From Aurelia coerulea (lineage: Eukaryota; Cnidaria; Scyphozoa; Semaeostomeae; Ulmaridae), in NCBI GenBank assembly GCA_039566865.1, contig CM076958.1, positions 6,734,501 through 6,798,500 of the forward strand: 64,000 nt of DNA. The letters are read 5' to 3'. This document shows positions 1 to 10,272 of the stretch, in pieces. The first letter of the stretch is position 1, and every line of letters begins with the position of its first letter. A program made the translations under genes and the position numbers. The notes under the pieces were generated by a model. That model ran no database searches, was not told where the DNA came from, and worked only from the letters and a program-made list of their open reading frames with translations.

Positions 1-1977
1 GTGTCGTCAGCGAACATTTGAATTTCTCCTTCAGATATGGCACTTGGCAAATCATTGACATAAACACTAAAGAGTCTAGGGCCAATGAGAGATCCTTGCG
101 GAACTCCACATCGAATGCACTTTGTCTCTGAGGTCACCCCATTTACTTCTACATATTGTTGTCTTCCACTTAAGTAGTTCATTATCCATGAAAGAAAATC
201 CCCTGAAATGCCCACTGCAAGTAGTTTCTGGGGTAAAATGTCATGAGGCACCGTGTCAAAAGCCTTTTGAAAGTCTATGAATACAATCCCAACAATGAGT
301 CCCTGGTCCACTGATTGTTTCCACTTTTCTGTCAACCTCAATAGAAGACGTTGACAGAAGACAAGTTGATCTTCCCTCACTGAAGCCCCACTGATTCTTA
401 CTTTTCAGTTGGTTGCTATTCAAGTGTTTGTCCATGGAATCACATACTTGATCTTCAAGCAGTTTGCTTGGTTGACTAAGCATTGACAGTGGTCTGCAGT
501 TGGTTCTTTCCGTCTTTGACCCTTTCTTAACTCTGGCATTTTTCCAGATCCTTGGGTATGTACTCTGGTTTAAATTGGACCTGAAAACAATGTCAAGGCC
601 ATCCAATAAACTGTCTTGCAGAAGACTCAGCTCTTTGCTGGTGACATTGTCCGGACCAGATGCCTTTTTAGGATTTATTTTCATAAGCTTAGTTCTAAGC
701 CTAGCTTCATTCAATATCAGCATATCTGTCCTTGGTGTTACTTTAGAGATATAGGAACATTTGTCCTCAGTTTCTTGTGTGAACTTCTCTGACAATTCCT
801 GTCCAATGCAAACAAAGAAGTCATTTAACACATCAGCCTTGGCTTTATCATTGGTAACAAGACATCCATTTTGATCATTTATTGGTCCAATTTTAGAGGT
901 AATATTTTTCCTTGTCACTCTTTTGTAGGTCTTCCAGAAGTCTTGACTGCATGAAGCGTCTTGAAATTCTTTTCTCCAGTAGTTTGACTCAGCCTTTCTC
1001 ATCATCTTTGTTATATAGTTCTTTAACCTCTTGTAATCTTGCCATTCCCTATATGTTTTTGGTGTTCCTTTGCATTTCTGTAGTAATTGGTACCTCTGGT
1101 TCATCATTTTTCTTATTTCACTATTGACCCAGGGTAGGGAATCAGTTCTTATTTTTGCTGTTCTCCTTGTTATGTGAGAATCTTTAATTTCATTATACAT
1201 CCTTTGCCAGCACCATGTTATGTCATCAACATCATCAAATATAGAACATATCCACCATGGAGCAGCCTCTACATCCTCTTTATATGCTTTTACATCTAGT
1301 TTTCTGTAGTCTGTGACTGTTGCCACCATGGGTTTAGACTTCTTCCTTTGCAATACAAGTTTCAAGTAGATGAGCTTGTGGTCTGCTATGCAGATATCAT
1401 GCACTCCACTTGCCTTCACCTTAGTTATATCGCTGACAATCATGAGATCAATAACTGATTTTGTATCTTCAGTTACTCTTGTTGCTTCATTTATCATGTT
1501 TTTTAGATTAAAGCTATTGAGGAGCCGTGCCAGCCTTTTCCCTTTGTCATTCATCTTGTTTGGAGTCATATCAGAGTTAAGGTCACCTGTTATAAAGATA
1601 TTTCTTCTCTCTTGCCATATTTGCTAAAGCACTGTCTCAAATTTGTTGTAAAAGCTTTCTTGCTGAGGAGGTCTATACACTGTACCAAAGAGCATTTTCT
1701 GTGAGGACACTTCAACTTGTATCCAAAGTGCTTCTATATCCTCAGTCTTGTACTTTTAAATTTCAACAACCTCTATACTACTTTTGTGATACACTGCACA
1801 ACCCCCTCCATTTCTATCTTTGCGATCATTTCTTTTGATCTCGTATCCCTCAATAGCTATATCAGAACACGGTATTTCTTTGTGAAGGTGGGTCTTTGTA
1901 AATGCAAGTAAGTCTATGTTGGTGTTTTGCAGCAGTAGCCTAACTTCATTGAAATTTCTCAACAAGCTCCTTATGTT
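1..1977 (-). pseudogene. LINE A endonuclease-reverse transcriptase, frameshifted
   Basis: The endonuclease begins with the AHLNIRSLLRNF stretch and includes a GDLNSDM motif near 1580 (Asp/Asn active-site region) and the ADHKLIYLKL segment (SDH box variant). The RT follows with IDFQKAFDTVPHD (near 270), GVPQG-like CGVPQGSLIGPRL and, at the very edge (positions 1-14), FADDT, the catalytic F/Y-x-D-D box. A clean stretch covers 256-1569; a +1/-1 shift at about 340-370 moves the RT core into another frame, and stops interrupt 1570-1980. The thumb and C-terminus lie outside the window. The copy is not functional as read. Confidence 0.85.
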
Positions 1978-1985
1978 CAGGTGAG

Positions 1986-2279
1986 CTATTGTAATTCCAT
2001 ACCCCTGGGTTTTACATTCAGATCATTGTAAACATCTAAATTTTCTTCCAATCGTAAAGCAACATCCTGATGAATTGGGAAAAGCGGCCTATTTTCAATA
2101 CTGGCTTCATCCTTGGCACATATTGGACATTGCCACTCGATGTTATCTGCATTCTTCATTTTTAAATACAACGAAGGATTGATATTACCACATTTACTCC
2201 CGATATGACACAGTTTCTTGCATGACTTGCATGGTAATGCTCTGTGATTTCTTGCTACAGCACGACTGCAAATAGCATT
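1986..2279 (-). pseudogene. LINE A N-terminal PHD-like zinc finger
   Basis: The minus-strand frame gives a cysteine/histidine pattern with CKSCKKLCHIGSKC followed by EWQCPICAK, matching the second half of a PHD/RING-like zinc finger (C-x2-C, x4-H, x4-C, then W-x-C-x2-C). PHD fingers occur in ORF1 regions of some CR1 and related LINEs. The frame continues about 40 residues past the finger and then meets a stop; the endonuclease (AHLNIRSLLRNFNEV) continues in another frame, so one indel near 2000 separates them. No convincing start codon is visible. It may once have been a separate ORF1 or the N-terminus of a single polyprotein. Confidence 0.6.
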
Positions 2280-2460
2280 TCATTTTTCATTTCATTTCAT
2301 TTTAACTTTTTTATCCATGGTAATCCACTCAATATTTACATACTGCTTTACAGGGAGCCATGCTAAAGTAATATTAAAAATTAGATAATAAATAAATGTA
2401 TAATACTCTCCTATTTACAATAAATCGTTGACAAAAAAAAAGAAAGAAAGTCGAGAAGAG

Positions 2461-3576
2461 TCATAGTTTGGCTTTATATTTTTTTCGAAAAGTGTGGAGC
2501 GATGAGGACGCCTTGACACCACTATCTAGGTCACTCCAGACCTTTGCCCCTCTGTAAGCAAACGATTTCTGACCAGTTGATGTTCTTAGTAATGGTAATC
2601 TAAGGCCCGTTTTAGAGTTCCTCAGCTGACGGTTAGTAGCTTCGGATACACTTTGAAATATGTTACTCAAGTAATCAGGGGCAAGGGCGTTAAGAGATTT
2701 ATAGACCATCTTGCTAGTCTCAAAATTGATCAGTTCTCTAATAGTAAGCCAACCGAGATTTCTAATTAAAGGCAGAGCTGAAGTGTCATAGGGGCTGTTT
2801 GTGACTATCCTGGTGGCTCGATTTTGAAGTTTTTGCAACTTATCGAGGGCTGATGCACCGCAAGATCCCCAGACAGGGCAACAATACCTAAAATAGGGCT
2901 CAACGAGACTTCTATACAGCATAATGAGGTTTTCCTTAGGTAGGTATCGTTTAGAATACTTCAACATACCGATACCTCTAGAGACTTTCTTGATTGTAGA
3001 GGACAAGTGAGCGGACCATTTAAGTTGATCGTCAACCTGCAAACCAAGATACTTGGTATTGTTGACCATGGTGAGCACAGGGTTTTTGACCGGACCTGGG
3101 TTTTCCTGAACATCTCCAGATAATATCACTCGATAAACCACAACATTCGTTAACTGGAAGGTAGCTTGGCACGAATTTGCAGTATTTTGTCGTATTCTTG
3201 CTTTGAAAAACTTCCTTTTGATTCGAAGTTTACTATGGGGGCCTGCGCCTAGTTTGGCTAGGCCTTCCACCTGCAATCCAAAGATGTCATGCTTCCTTTC
3301 CGACCAAAATCCATCTCCATCGTCGTTTCTGTTCGTGCTAACTGTACATGGACATTTTCTAGTGCGCCTATTTGTTGCTAAGACTCTTTTGCAGTGATCA
3401 TTTAAAAAGAAACTGGTTAAAATCCAAACCAGCAAGGCCAACTTTGAAGAGCTGTGAAAAACATGTCTCGCCATGACAAACAACCCAAACTGTAAACCCT
3501 TCCACTCTGTACAAGGTCTACAACTGCTACCGCTACTTAAGATACATGACACCAGAGAGAGTGTGAGACGAGCCAA
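2461..3576 (-). pseudogene. LINE relic: 2A-like peptide fused to RT C-terminal domain (internal deletion)
   Basis: An uninterrupted 371-codon minus-strand frame. The first about 150 residues include a hydrophobic stretch (LALLVWILTSFFL, roughly residues 45-60) and end in ILSGDVQENPGP at 3091-3117, which resembles the 2A ribosome-skipping motif D-V/I-E-x-N-P-G-P except that Gln replaces the usual Glu. Only about eight residues later the sequence is the LINE RT C-terminus (NNTKYLGLQVDDQLKW, then EPYFRYCCPVWGSCG and LQKLQNRATRIVTNSPYD). The endonuclease and RT core that should lie between are missing, so the copy is an in-frame internal deletion. 2A peptides at the N-terminus of LINE ORFs are known from sea urchins and other invertebrates. 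Whether this frame is translated is unknown. Confidence 0.75.
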
Positions 3577-4248
3577 AGAAACTTACTTCATTTGCTTAGC
3601 GAACACTCTCTCACCCAACGGACTAAACAGAACCACAGACCGCTAAAGCCCCGGCAAAACGAACTGGACAAGCACTGGACAAATGTTAAGCGTAAAATGC
3701 TGCGTCATTTTGCCACCTTGTCCAGTCTTGTCCAGTCGTGTTCAGCGATGTTGAGCGTTGTTCAGTTGATTTTGAAGGCAGTCAAAAATGTTCAGTGGAC
3801 AAGATAAAATTTCTTTTGTTTGAAAATGTTGTGGAAAAAAGTTCAGTCGTTTTGCCACTCCACTGGACATTGTTCAGTTTGCGCACGCGCATTGCAATGA
3901 AATAGTGGACGATTTCATTCGCCCTTTTTCATTCCACGCTAAGCTGTCCTCCATTGTCAACTCCTTCATGTTATCTATGGCGATCAAATGAAATTTTATC
4001 GCGGTTAATGGAACTTTGATGTCTGTGTGGTGTGGTATGAGGGGGGCTAGGCCCCTGCACATGTCATGTTTATTTTGAAGGAATTTAGTCATGACGTCGT
4101 ATCATATGACCTTCCGTTCCGCTCTTTACACCAGTCGGTTAGTAAAATGCTGATTTTCTTGATCCTTGCTCTTTCATTTCTTGGGTTCTGATCAAACTAT
4201 TTGATTCTGTTTGATCCCCGTTGTATTTTTGTTTTGTTTCTTTTTATT
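3577..4248. other. Non-coding gap with TTGTCCAGT-type short repeats
   Basis: No gene seen. Between 3640 and 3890 the words GGACAA, TTGTCCAGT and TTGTTCAGT recur in both orientations, and GCAAAACGA / CGTTTTGCCAC occur as an imperfect inverted pair. This looks like a decayed MITE, but clean ends and a target duplication were not found. Confidence 0.3.
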
Positions 4249-4273
4249 TTAGATTTTAACCAAAGATAACCAG

Positions 4274-4893
4274 ATGTCCTCTTTACTTAGCAAAACTAAT
4301 TCTGTTATTGAAAAAATCAAACATAGCTTCCCAGGGGGGCACTCAGCACATGCACATACGGGGAGGTAAGTCCGATATTTTTGGGTCAGAATGTTGTCAA
4401 AAGTGATATTTTTGGGTCCAAAGAAACTGCAATTATGTTTTTGATATTTTTGGGCATCAAGTAATTTGAAAATGATATTTCTGGGTGCTTTAGAGGCAAT
4501 CCTGGCCTCAATTTGCATCATAGCTTTGAACCTGTAAACAAAAATGTACGTTTTCCTTGCGGTATTTGTGACAAAAATGTGAATCAAAATCAAAGAGCAG
4601 TTTTTTGTGATCAGTGTGATAAGTGGATCCATATTAAATGCAACAATACTTCTAATTCTGAATATGTATCTCTCCAAAAAGAGCCTGATAACGAACAATG
4701 GATTTGTATTAAATGCATCATTATTAACAACTCTTCTATGTTCCCATTCACCTTGGAATCTGACGAAGTTCTCCTAGGACTAAATGGCATCAACCTGCCC
4801 TCTCTTGCTCTGATTCTTTACCTTCCTTTGAAATTGCGTCAAAGCTTACCAACCTGCCTAATCTATCAGATTATGATACAGATGAAAATTTGA
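4274..4893 (+). pseudogene. LINE B N-terminus and PHD finger, split by a MITE and frameshifted
   Basis: The frame opens at ATG 4274 (MSSLLSKTNSVIEKIKHS) and resumes at 4527 after a 189-bp insertion plus an 8-bp target duplication. Removing those 197 bp puts the start in frame with the PHD finger (CGICDKNVNQNQRAVFCDQC, then WIHIKCN and EQWICIKC). The C4-H-C3-type spacing is visible. After GINLPSLA (about 4806) the frame shifts by one base; the next frame carries DSLPSFEIASKL and leads straight into the endonuclease, so PHD and EN-RT were probably one polyprotein. PHD fingers in this position may bind chromatin; that role is inference. Confidence 0.75.
4330..4518. mobile_element. Mini-element with CCCAGGGGGG start inserted in LINE B
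   Basis: 189-bp insertion flanked by an exact 8-bp duplication CATAGCTT (4322-4329 and 4519-4526). The left end CCCAGGGGGGCACTC resembles the ends of the G-rich TIR family at 10273, 24064 and 46119. It contains four copies of a GATATTTTTGGGTC-like word at roughly 45-bp spacing. The right end lacks the matching CCCCCCGGG, so it is truncated or diverged. Excision with one duplication copy restores the LINE frame, which supports the boundaries. Confidence 0.7.
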
Positions 4894-7835
4894 ACCTCAA
4901 CATTAGCTCTCAGTATTGTACTGTAGAAGAAGTTGCTGCTATGGCAGTGCCTGATAAAGATCTCTCTCTCTTTCACATGAATATTAGAAGTCTTTCTCTT
5001 CATTTTGATGAACTCCATGCTCTTCTATCCTGTCTTAATGTAAACTTCCAAATCATAGGTTTGTCTGAGATAAAGGCTTCAGTTGGCAACCAAAACAAAA
5101 CAAATACTGAACTCCCCGGTTACAAATTCCACCACACTCCTTCTCAAAGCTCTGCTGGTGGTGTAGGAATCTATGTTAAATCAAATCTCACGGCAAACAA
5201 AAGAGATGACCTTTGCATTAGTGATAAAGATTTTGAAACAGTCTGGATTGAGATTGAAAATCCAAAAACAAAAAATGTTCTTTGCTGTTGTGCCTATAGA
5301 CATCCTAGCTTTGATATTTCAAAATTTAGTGATCATCTCCAAATGACACTCAGCAACCTGGCAAAGGAAAATAAGTTGATTTCTATAATGGGTGATTTCA
5401 ATATTGATTTGCTCAAATATGACAATAATATCCCCAGCAATGACTTCATTAACATGATGTTTTCTTACCACTTCCAGCCATCCATTCTGCATCCAACTCG
5501 CATTACAGACTCCTCCTCAACAATTATTGATAATATCTATGTTAATAATGCAACTGAAAGTAATATTTTTGCAGGCAATATTCTGTCTCTAATCTCTGAC
5601 CACCTTCCACAATTTGCCATTCTTAGTGAGAATGCACCTAACTACAAAACTTCCTCCTATTTTGCCTATGATTACAAGCAATTTGATGAAGCTAAATTTC
5701 TTGCAGATTACAAAGAAATTGAGACCTCTTTCCTTGACAGTGATAGCATCAACATAAATGGAAAATTTGACACCTTTCTTTCCAACCTCCATAATCTCAT
5801 TAACAAACATTGTCCCCAGAGAAAGTTAAATAAAAAGGCACAAAAACTAAAAAACAAGCCATGGATTAACTTTAGAATATTGCGAATGATGAAAATTAGA
5901 GACAATTTATTCCAGCTGTTTAAATCAACAAAATCGGCAGAGGATCTAAAGGCATACAAGCTATTTCGAAATCGTGTTGTAAATGAATCAAGAGAAAGCA
6001 AGAAAAACTATTATCATCAATACTTTGATGAACATAAAAGCAACATGAAGATGCTGTGGAAAGGCATAAAGAGTATAATAAGCATAAAACCTGGAAATTT
6101 TGATAGTGTTTCCTATCTAAAGGATGAAAATGGCTCAAAAATCTCAGACCCGGTGAAAATAGCTAATGAATTTAATAATTATTTTACTAATGTTGCTAGC
6201 AGCATCACAAGTAAGATTCCAAGAACACCAAAATCTCCTTTAGACTACTTATCCAATCCTAATCTGGACTCATTCTTCATATCCCCTTGCACAGCAGAAG
6301 AAATATCCTCCCTTATCCAATCCTTAAAAAATGGTAAATCCAGTGGACCAAACAGTATTCCAGTCAAGCTCCTAAAGATTCTTGATTTGCCCATCTCAAA
6401 AGATCTCTCTGTGCTGGTAAATGAATCCTTTGTGATGGGGACCTTTCCTGAAAAATTAAAAATTGCTAAGGTTATTCCAATCTTTAAGAAAGGACTTGCC
6501 ACAAGTAAATCCAATTACAGACCAATTTCACTTCTTTCTATCTTTAGCAAATTGTTTGAAAAATTAATGCACAAACGTCTCTCCAGATTTCTAGAAGTCT
6601 GTGAGGTACTTTACTGCATGCAATTTGGTTTTCGCACAGGTCATTCAACTGATCATGCACTTATCAGTTTAACTGAAACTATCAAGTCTTCATTAGACAA
6701 CAAAAGATTTGGTTGTGGAATTTTTATTGATTTACAAAAGGCCTTTGATACAGTCAATCATGATATACTTCTGAAAAAGTTGGAACACTACGGCATCAGA
6801 GGCACTGCATTAAGTTGGTTCCACTCCTACCTAAATAACCGCAAACAGTTTGTTTCAATCAATGGTCATTCCTCTTCTCTTTCCAACATATCATGTGGTG
6901 TTCCCCAAGGATCAGTTCTTGGTCCATTATTATTTCTAATTTACATTAATGACCTACCAAATTCCTCACAATTTCTATCTTTTTTCCTTTTTGCCGATGA
7001 TACAAACATTTACTGTGAGTCTGACGATCTTCAACTCCTCACCAAAAAAGTTAACAGAGAACTCAAGAAAGTTAAGCTTTGGCTTGACTCTAACAAACTT
7101 GCACTTAATGTTGAAAAGACAAACTTTGTACTATTTCATAGTCCCAGGAAGAAATTGACAGAGTACACTAACCTCAAAGTTGGTAAACAGTATATCCAAA
7201 GGACTAATCATGTGAAATTTTTAGGGGTTCTTATGGATGAGCATCTGTCTTGGAAGTTTCACACAACCGAACTCTGCAAAAAACTTTCCAGAACTGCTGG
7301 TATTTTCTTCAAAGTACGGCACTATGTCCCCTTGCTGACTCTCATCTCTCTCTTCAACTCGCTATTCTCATCCTTCCTCAACTATGGGATCTTGGCATGG
7401 GGGCTGACTTATGATTCCTACTTGGACCCACTCTTCCGACTTCAGAAAAAAATACTGCGTTGTATTAAATTTGAACCCTTCTCTTCTCCCAGCACACCAA
7501 TCTTTCAGTCATTAAAAGTTTTGAAACTTGAGGATGTTTTGCACCTAAATATCTTAACCTTTGTTTATAAATCTATCAATAAACTATCTCCTTCGTGCTT
7601 TCATGATTACTTTCAGCCTAATGCAGCTGTCCATAAGATCGGGACTCGTCAGGCTACTAGAGGTGATCTTTTCAAATCTTTTAAAAATACTACCTTATAT
7701 GGTCTTCAAACAATTCAGTATTTTGGTTCAAAACTTTGGAACACTCTTCCACTTTTTATACGTGTTGCTAGCTCTGTTTCAGTATTTCGTTCAAAATTAA
7801 AGACTTTTTTCATTGACTCATATTCCCAGAACTAA
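4890..7835 (+). CDS. LINE B endonuclease-reverse transcriptase
   Basis: Uninterrupted 981-codon frame covering most of a CR1/L2-type ORF2. The N-terminal part is an APE-like endonuclease, with LSEIKAS (catalytic Glu), MGDFNIDLL (Asp/Asn) and LISDHLPQF (Asp-His pair). The RT follows, with NYRPISLLSIFSKLFEK, GFRTGHSTDHAL, FIDLQKAFDTVNHDI, GVPQGSVLGPLLF and FADDTNIY at 6990-7010 (residue about 701), then VKFLGVLMDEHLSW and a C-terminal domain. All catalytic positions appear intact. It has no in-frame ATG at its start; the open frame continues upstream to the frameshift near 4806, so the true protein began in the PHD region. Expected role: target-primed reverse transcription of its own RNA. Confidence 0.9.
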   Translation: MNLNISSQYCTVEEVAAMAVPDKDLSLFHMNIRSLSLHFDELHALLSCLNVNFQIIGLSEIKASVGNQNKTNTELPGYKFHHTPSQSSAGGVGIYVKSNLTANKRDDLCISDKDFETVWIEIENPKTKNVLCCCAYRHPSFDISKFSDHLQMTLSNLAKENKLISIMGDFNIDLLKYDNNIPSNDFINMMFSYHFQPSILHPTRITDSSSTIIDNIYVNNATESNIFAGNILSLISDHLPQFAILSENAPNYKTSSYFAYDYKQFDEAKFLADYKEIETSFLDSDSININGKFDTFLSNLHNLINKHCPQRKLNKKAQKLKNKPWINFRILRMMKIRDNLFQLFKSTKSAEDLKAYKLFRNRVVNESRESKKNYYHQYFDEHKSNMKMLWKGIKSIISIKPGNFDSVSYLKDENGSKISDPVKIANEFNNYFTNVASSITSKIPRTPKSPLDYLSNPNLDSFFISPCTAEEISSLIQSLKNGKSSGPNSIPVKLLKILDLPISKDLSVLVNESFVMGTFPEKLKIAKVIPIFKKGLATSKSNYRPISLLSIFSKLFEKLMHKRLSRFLEVCEVLYCMQFGFRTGHSTDHALISLTETIKSSLDNKRFGCGIFIDLQKAFDTVNHDILLKKLEHYGIRGTALSWFHSYLNNRKQFVSINGHSSSLSNISCGVPQGSVLGPLLFLIYINDLPNSSQFLSFFLFADDTNIYCESDDLQLLTKKVNRELKKVKLWLDSNKLALNVEKTNFVLFHSPRKKLTEYTNLKVGKQYIQRTNHVKFLGVLMDEHLSWKFHTTELCKKLSRTAGIFFKVRHYVPLLTLISLFNSLFSSFLNYGILAWGLTYDSYLDPLFRLQKKILRCIKFEPFSSPSTPIFQSLKVLKLEDVLHLNILTFVYKSINKLSPSCFHDYFQPNAAVHKIGTRQATRGDLFKSFKNTTLYGLQTIQYFGSKLWNTLPLFIRVASSVSVFRSKLKTFFIDSYSQN

Positions 7836-8170
7836 TTCACTGTTCACTGCACACATATAACTTTATCCCAATGAGGTGTTATCATTTGGTTATCATCTGT
7901 CTTTGTTTTAATAAAATCTTTTTAGTTTCTTTGTTTTGTTTTTTTGTGGGGGGGGGGGGCTCTCTCTCGATTAGTTTATCTACTTAGAGAGCTCCTCCTT
8001 AGTCAATTAATCTTAAATACAATCATGTAAAGTATCTTTTATATTCATTTTAGTTTGTCTTTTCTCGATTTCCGTTATAATGTTGTTATGTATTTTAGTC
8101 GTAGAGTATTTATGTTGAATTGTATTTAGGATTAATTGATAATGAATGAAACTGAAACTGAAACTGTTAA

Positions 8171-9808
8171 GGGGGAATATCCCCTAAAAAACCTAAATCC
8201 TTTGCTGTTGATGCTATACACCTCAACAATATACCAAATCAGAGCACTTGATGAGCTATTATCAAAAATTCCATATTTGGTAATGTAAATTAGCTGTTGC
8301 CATGGTAACAGCAGATTCTAAGGCAAAATGTAGCGATATCGTAACAAAAATTTTGAAAGAATGGCAGAACCCAGGTAGACAAATGATATACCAAATTGAA
8401 GAGCTTAAATAGCTCTATGTTTGCTCAGAGGGATTTTTGGATAGTCCACATATACATGATGATATTCCAAAAATAATTTTCAAGTTATTTTCATCATCGT
8501 TTGACCACACCCAAAAATTTTTTGTCACTCAAATCAAAATTTCCTTCTGAGCAAACATAGATCACCCTCTTGCCTAACTGTGGCTTAAATTTCAACTTCC
8601 TAATGCAACCACTGCCTTTGAATTCCTTGTTCCAGCAAAAGTAGTCTTTAAAAATTCCGTTTTGAGAAAAATGGCTTCAAAGTTTTGATATTCATTTCTC
8701 AATTCAAAATCGACCATGTTCGTATACTACTCCTTCTGCCTCTTTATGTCTGTCTTCCTTGTGCAGTTGTTCTTTCCTTCTTGTTTCCCTTTACTTCTTG
8801 CTCTTCTCTGAAAGTTTATATTATGTAATATAAATTCTTCTTTTATCTTTCCTTTCAAGCTCATTTTAACAATACGCACCAAAATCTAAACAGAGCTCAT
8901 GAATCGAGCTCATTGGAAAACGCGAGAAAGCTGTTGATGTCTTGTCTATTGTTGCACAAAATGACTGCCAATGATGCACACATTTTTAATCCCAAATCAC
9001 CAGCAAACACTGCCTTTTGACAAATGTTGCATAAAGCTGACTTGGAGATTAGCACTAGACAGAGTGAGAGTATGTCAATGATGACAACCAATACAAAACA
9101 AAACCTTCTTGTTTCTCTATCTAATCTTTGTAACCAGGATAATCTATCTGTTATTGTTGGAGTCGATCCTATCTTTACTGAGCTTCTAGACCTCTTCGTT
9201 TGGGTCTCACCATCTTGCCTTCAGCCAGTGGCATGCAAGTTTTGTAGTAATATATTGTCAAGCTAGTAGGCTAAGGTAGAACTGTATATAATAGGCCTAA
9301 ACGATCTGCAACCTGATCCTTTTGTATCAGTTCTTCTGTGAGCTTTGAGCTTGGTTACAGCTGTTCTCGTTTTGCTTCAATAATTTTGCAGCCCTAACAG
9401 CCTGAATTTGAGGGTTTTTGAAGTTCTTTCTCTTTCATATCGACCAAGATTTCTTTTGGTTATCAATGTCACTATGTTCCGTGTCAGCCATCTTGTTCTC
9501 AGGCAAAGACACAGGGAAACAAGGTCAAAATGGTATAACACAGGGTACCAAGGGTCTAAATCCCCTTTGGGGATATTTGAGGAGCAAAATGGGGCTGATA
9601 GGGAAAAATAAAGACCTACAACATTAAGAAATGTTTTGTTTTTTTGGAGTACACCTTATAATTTCATTTTTAGCACGGAAATGAGAGGAGGTACATGCAA
9701 GGCGATCACAGAATCGCATTCCTTGGTAAATTTTGGTCCTGGTAAGAATAATTCCCAAAAAACTACAAAAATTAACCAAACCTGTATTTTTTTAGGGGAT
9801 ATTACCCC
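8171..9808. mobile_element. TTAA-flanked DNA transposon, non-autonomous
   Basis: The ends are inverted: GGGGGAATATCCCCTAAAAA at 8171 matches the reverse complement of the 3' end near 9785-9808 (GGGGATATTACCCC) with few differences. Both ends abut TTAA (8167-8170 and 9809-9812), the duplication of piggyBac and Kolobok elements. The 1.64-kb interior has only short frames; none resembles a transposase I recognise. The left boundary sits directly against the tail of LINE B. Superfamily assignment is open. Confidence 0.75.
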
Positions 9809-9812
9809 TTAA

Positions 9813-10264
9813 GGTTTCTTGCTTGGAAACGACTGTCGGAAAGCTATAGGAAGATCTGAAATAAAAACTTTCATTGAAATTGCTGCCTGTTGAAAAAACT
9901 TGTAGAACTACGAGCACAACACAATTCAGCCTGTGTTCCAGACTCTTAGCGCAATGATCAAGACTTATTTGCGCATCACGATATCTGAAAAGAGACTCTG
10001 ATTTATAGCATGCATTTCAATCAGCAGAGAAGTAGTTACTAATATTGACATCAGAGAACTGCAAAATACAGTTTATAGCAAAAATTGAGAAAGATTTCTG
10101 CACGATTAGATTTTCACTTTTGCCTGAAAACGATGACTGATACACTTTTAAGAGAAAAGACAGGTCTCTTTTTTTAATGCTTCTCCAGTTGCTGCAGGAT
10201 ATTTGAGCAAATAATCTGCTTTTAAAACCTTTAAAACGGACTCATCGTTATAAATTACAGATGC
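9813..10264. other. Non-coding gap
   Basis: No gene, repeat or regulatory site recognised. Confidence 0.4.
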
Positions 10265-10272
10265 AACATTAG

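Larger units (their letters stand above)
1..2283 (-). mobile_element. PHD-EN-RT non-LTR retrotransposon (LINE A), cut by window edge
   Basis: Minus-strand LINE read from high to low coordinates: a zinc finger (1986-2279), an AP-type endonuclease (about 1970 down to 1280) and a reverse transcriptase that runs off the left edge. The 5' end stops near 2280 in a CATTT-rich stretch with no recognisable start, so the copy looks 5'-truncated. The domain order matches the plus-strand element at 4.25-8.17 kb, but the proteins differ clearly, so it is a separate family in the CR1/L2 group. At least two frameshifts separate the domains. Clade assignment is inference from motif style. Confidence 0.85.
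4249..8166 (+). mobile_element. PHD-EN-RT LINE B, nearly intact
   Basis: Plus-strand LINE with one long reading frame, interrupted only by a small insertion (4330-4518) and one frameshift near 4806. It ends in a 3' UTR with AATAAAATC (7911), a G run at 7949-7959 and a short TGAAAC microsatellite tail (about 8147-8166), as is usual for CR1/L2-like LINEs without a poly(A) tail. The next base starts a TTAA-flanked DNA transposon. The 5' boundary is uncertain; the first plausible ATG is at 4274. Confidence 0.85.

Noticed and set aside
3640..3890. A MITE with TTGTCCAGT words
   Set aside because: No matched ends or target duplication could be fixed, so it is noted only as repeats.
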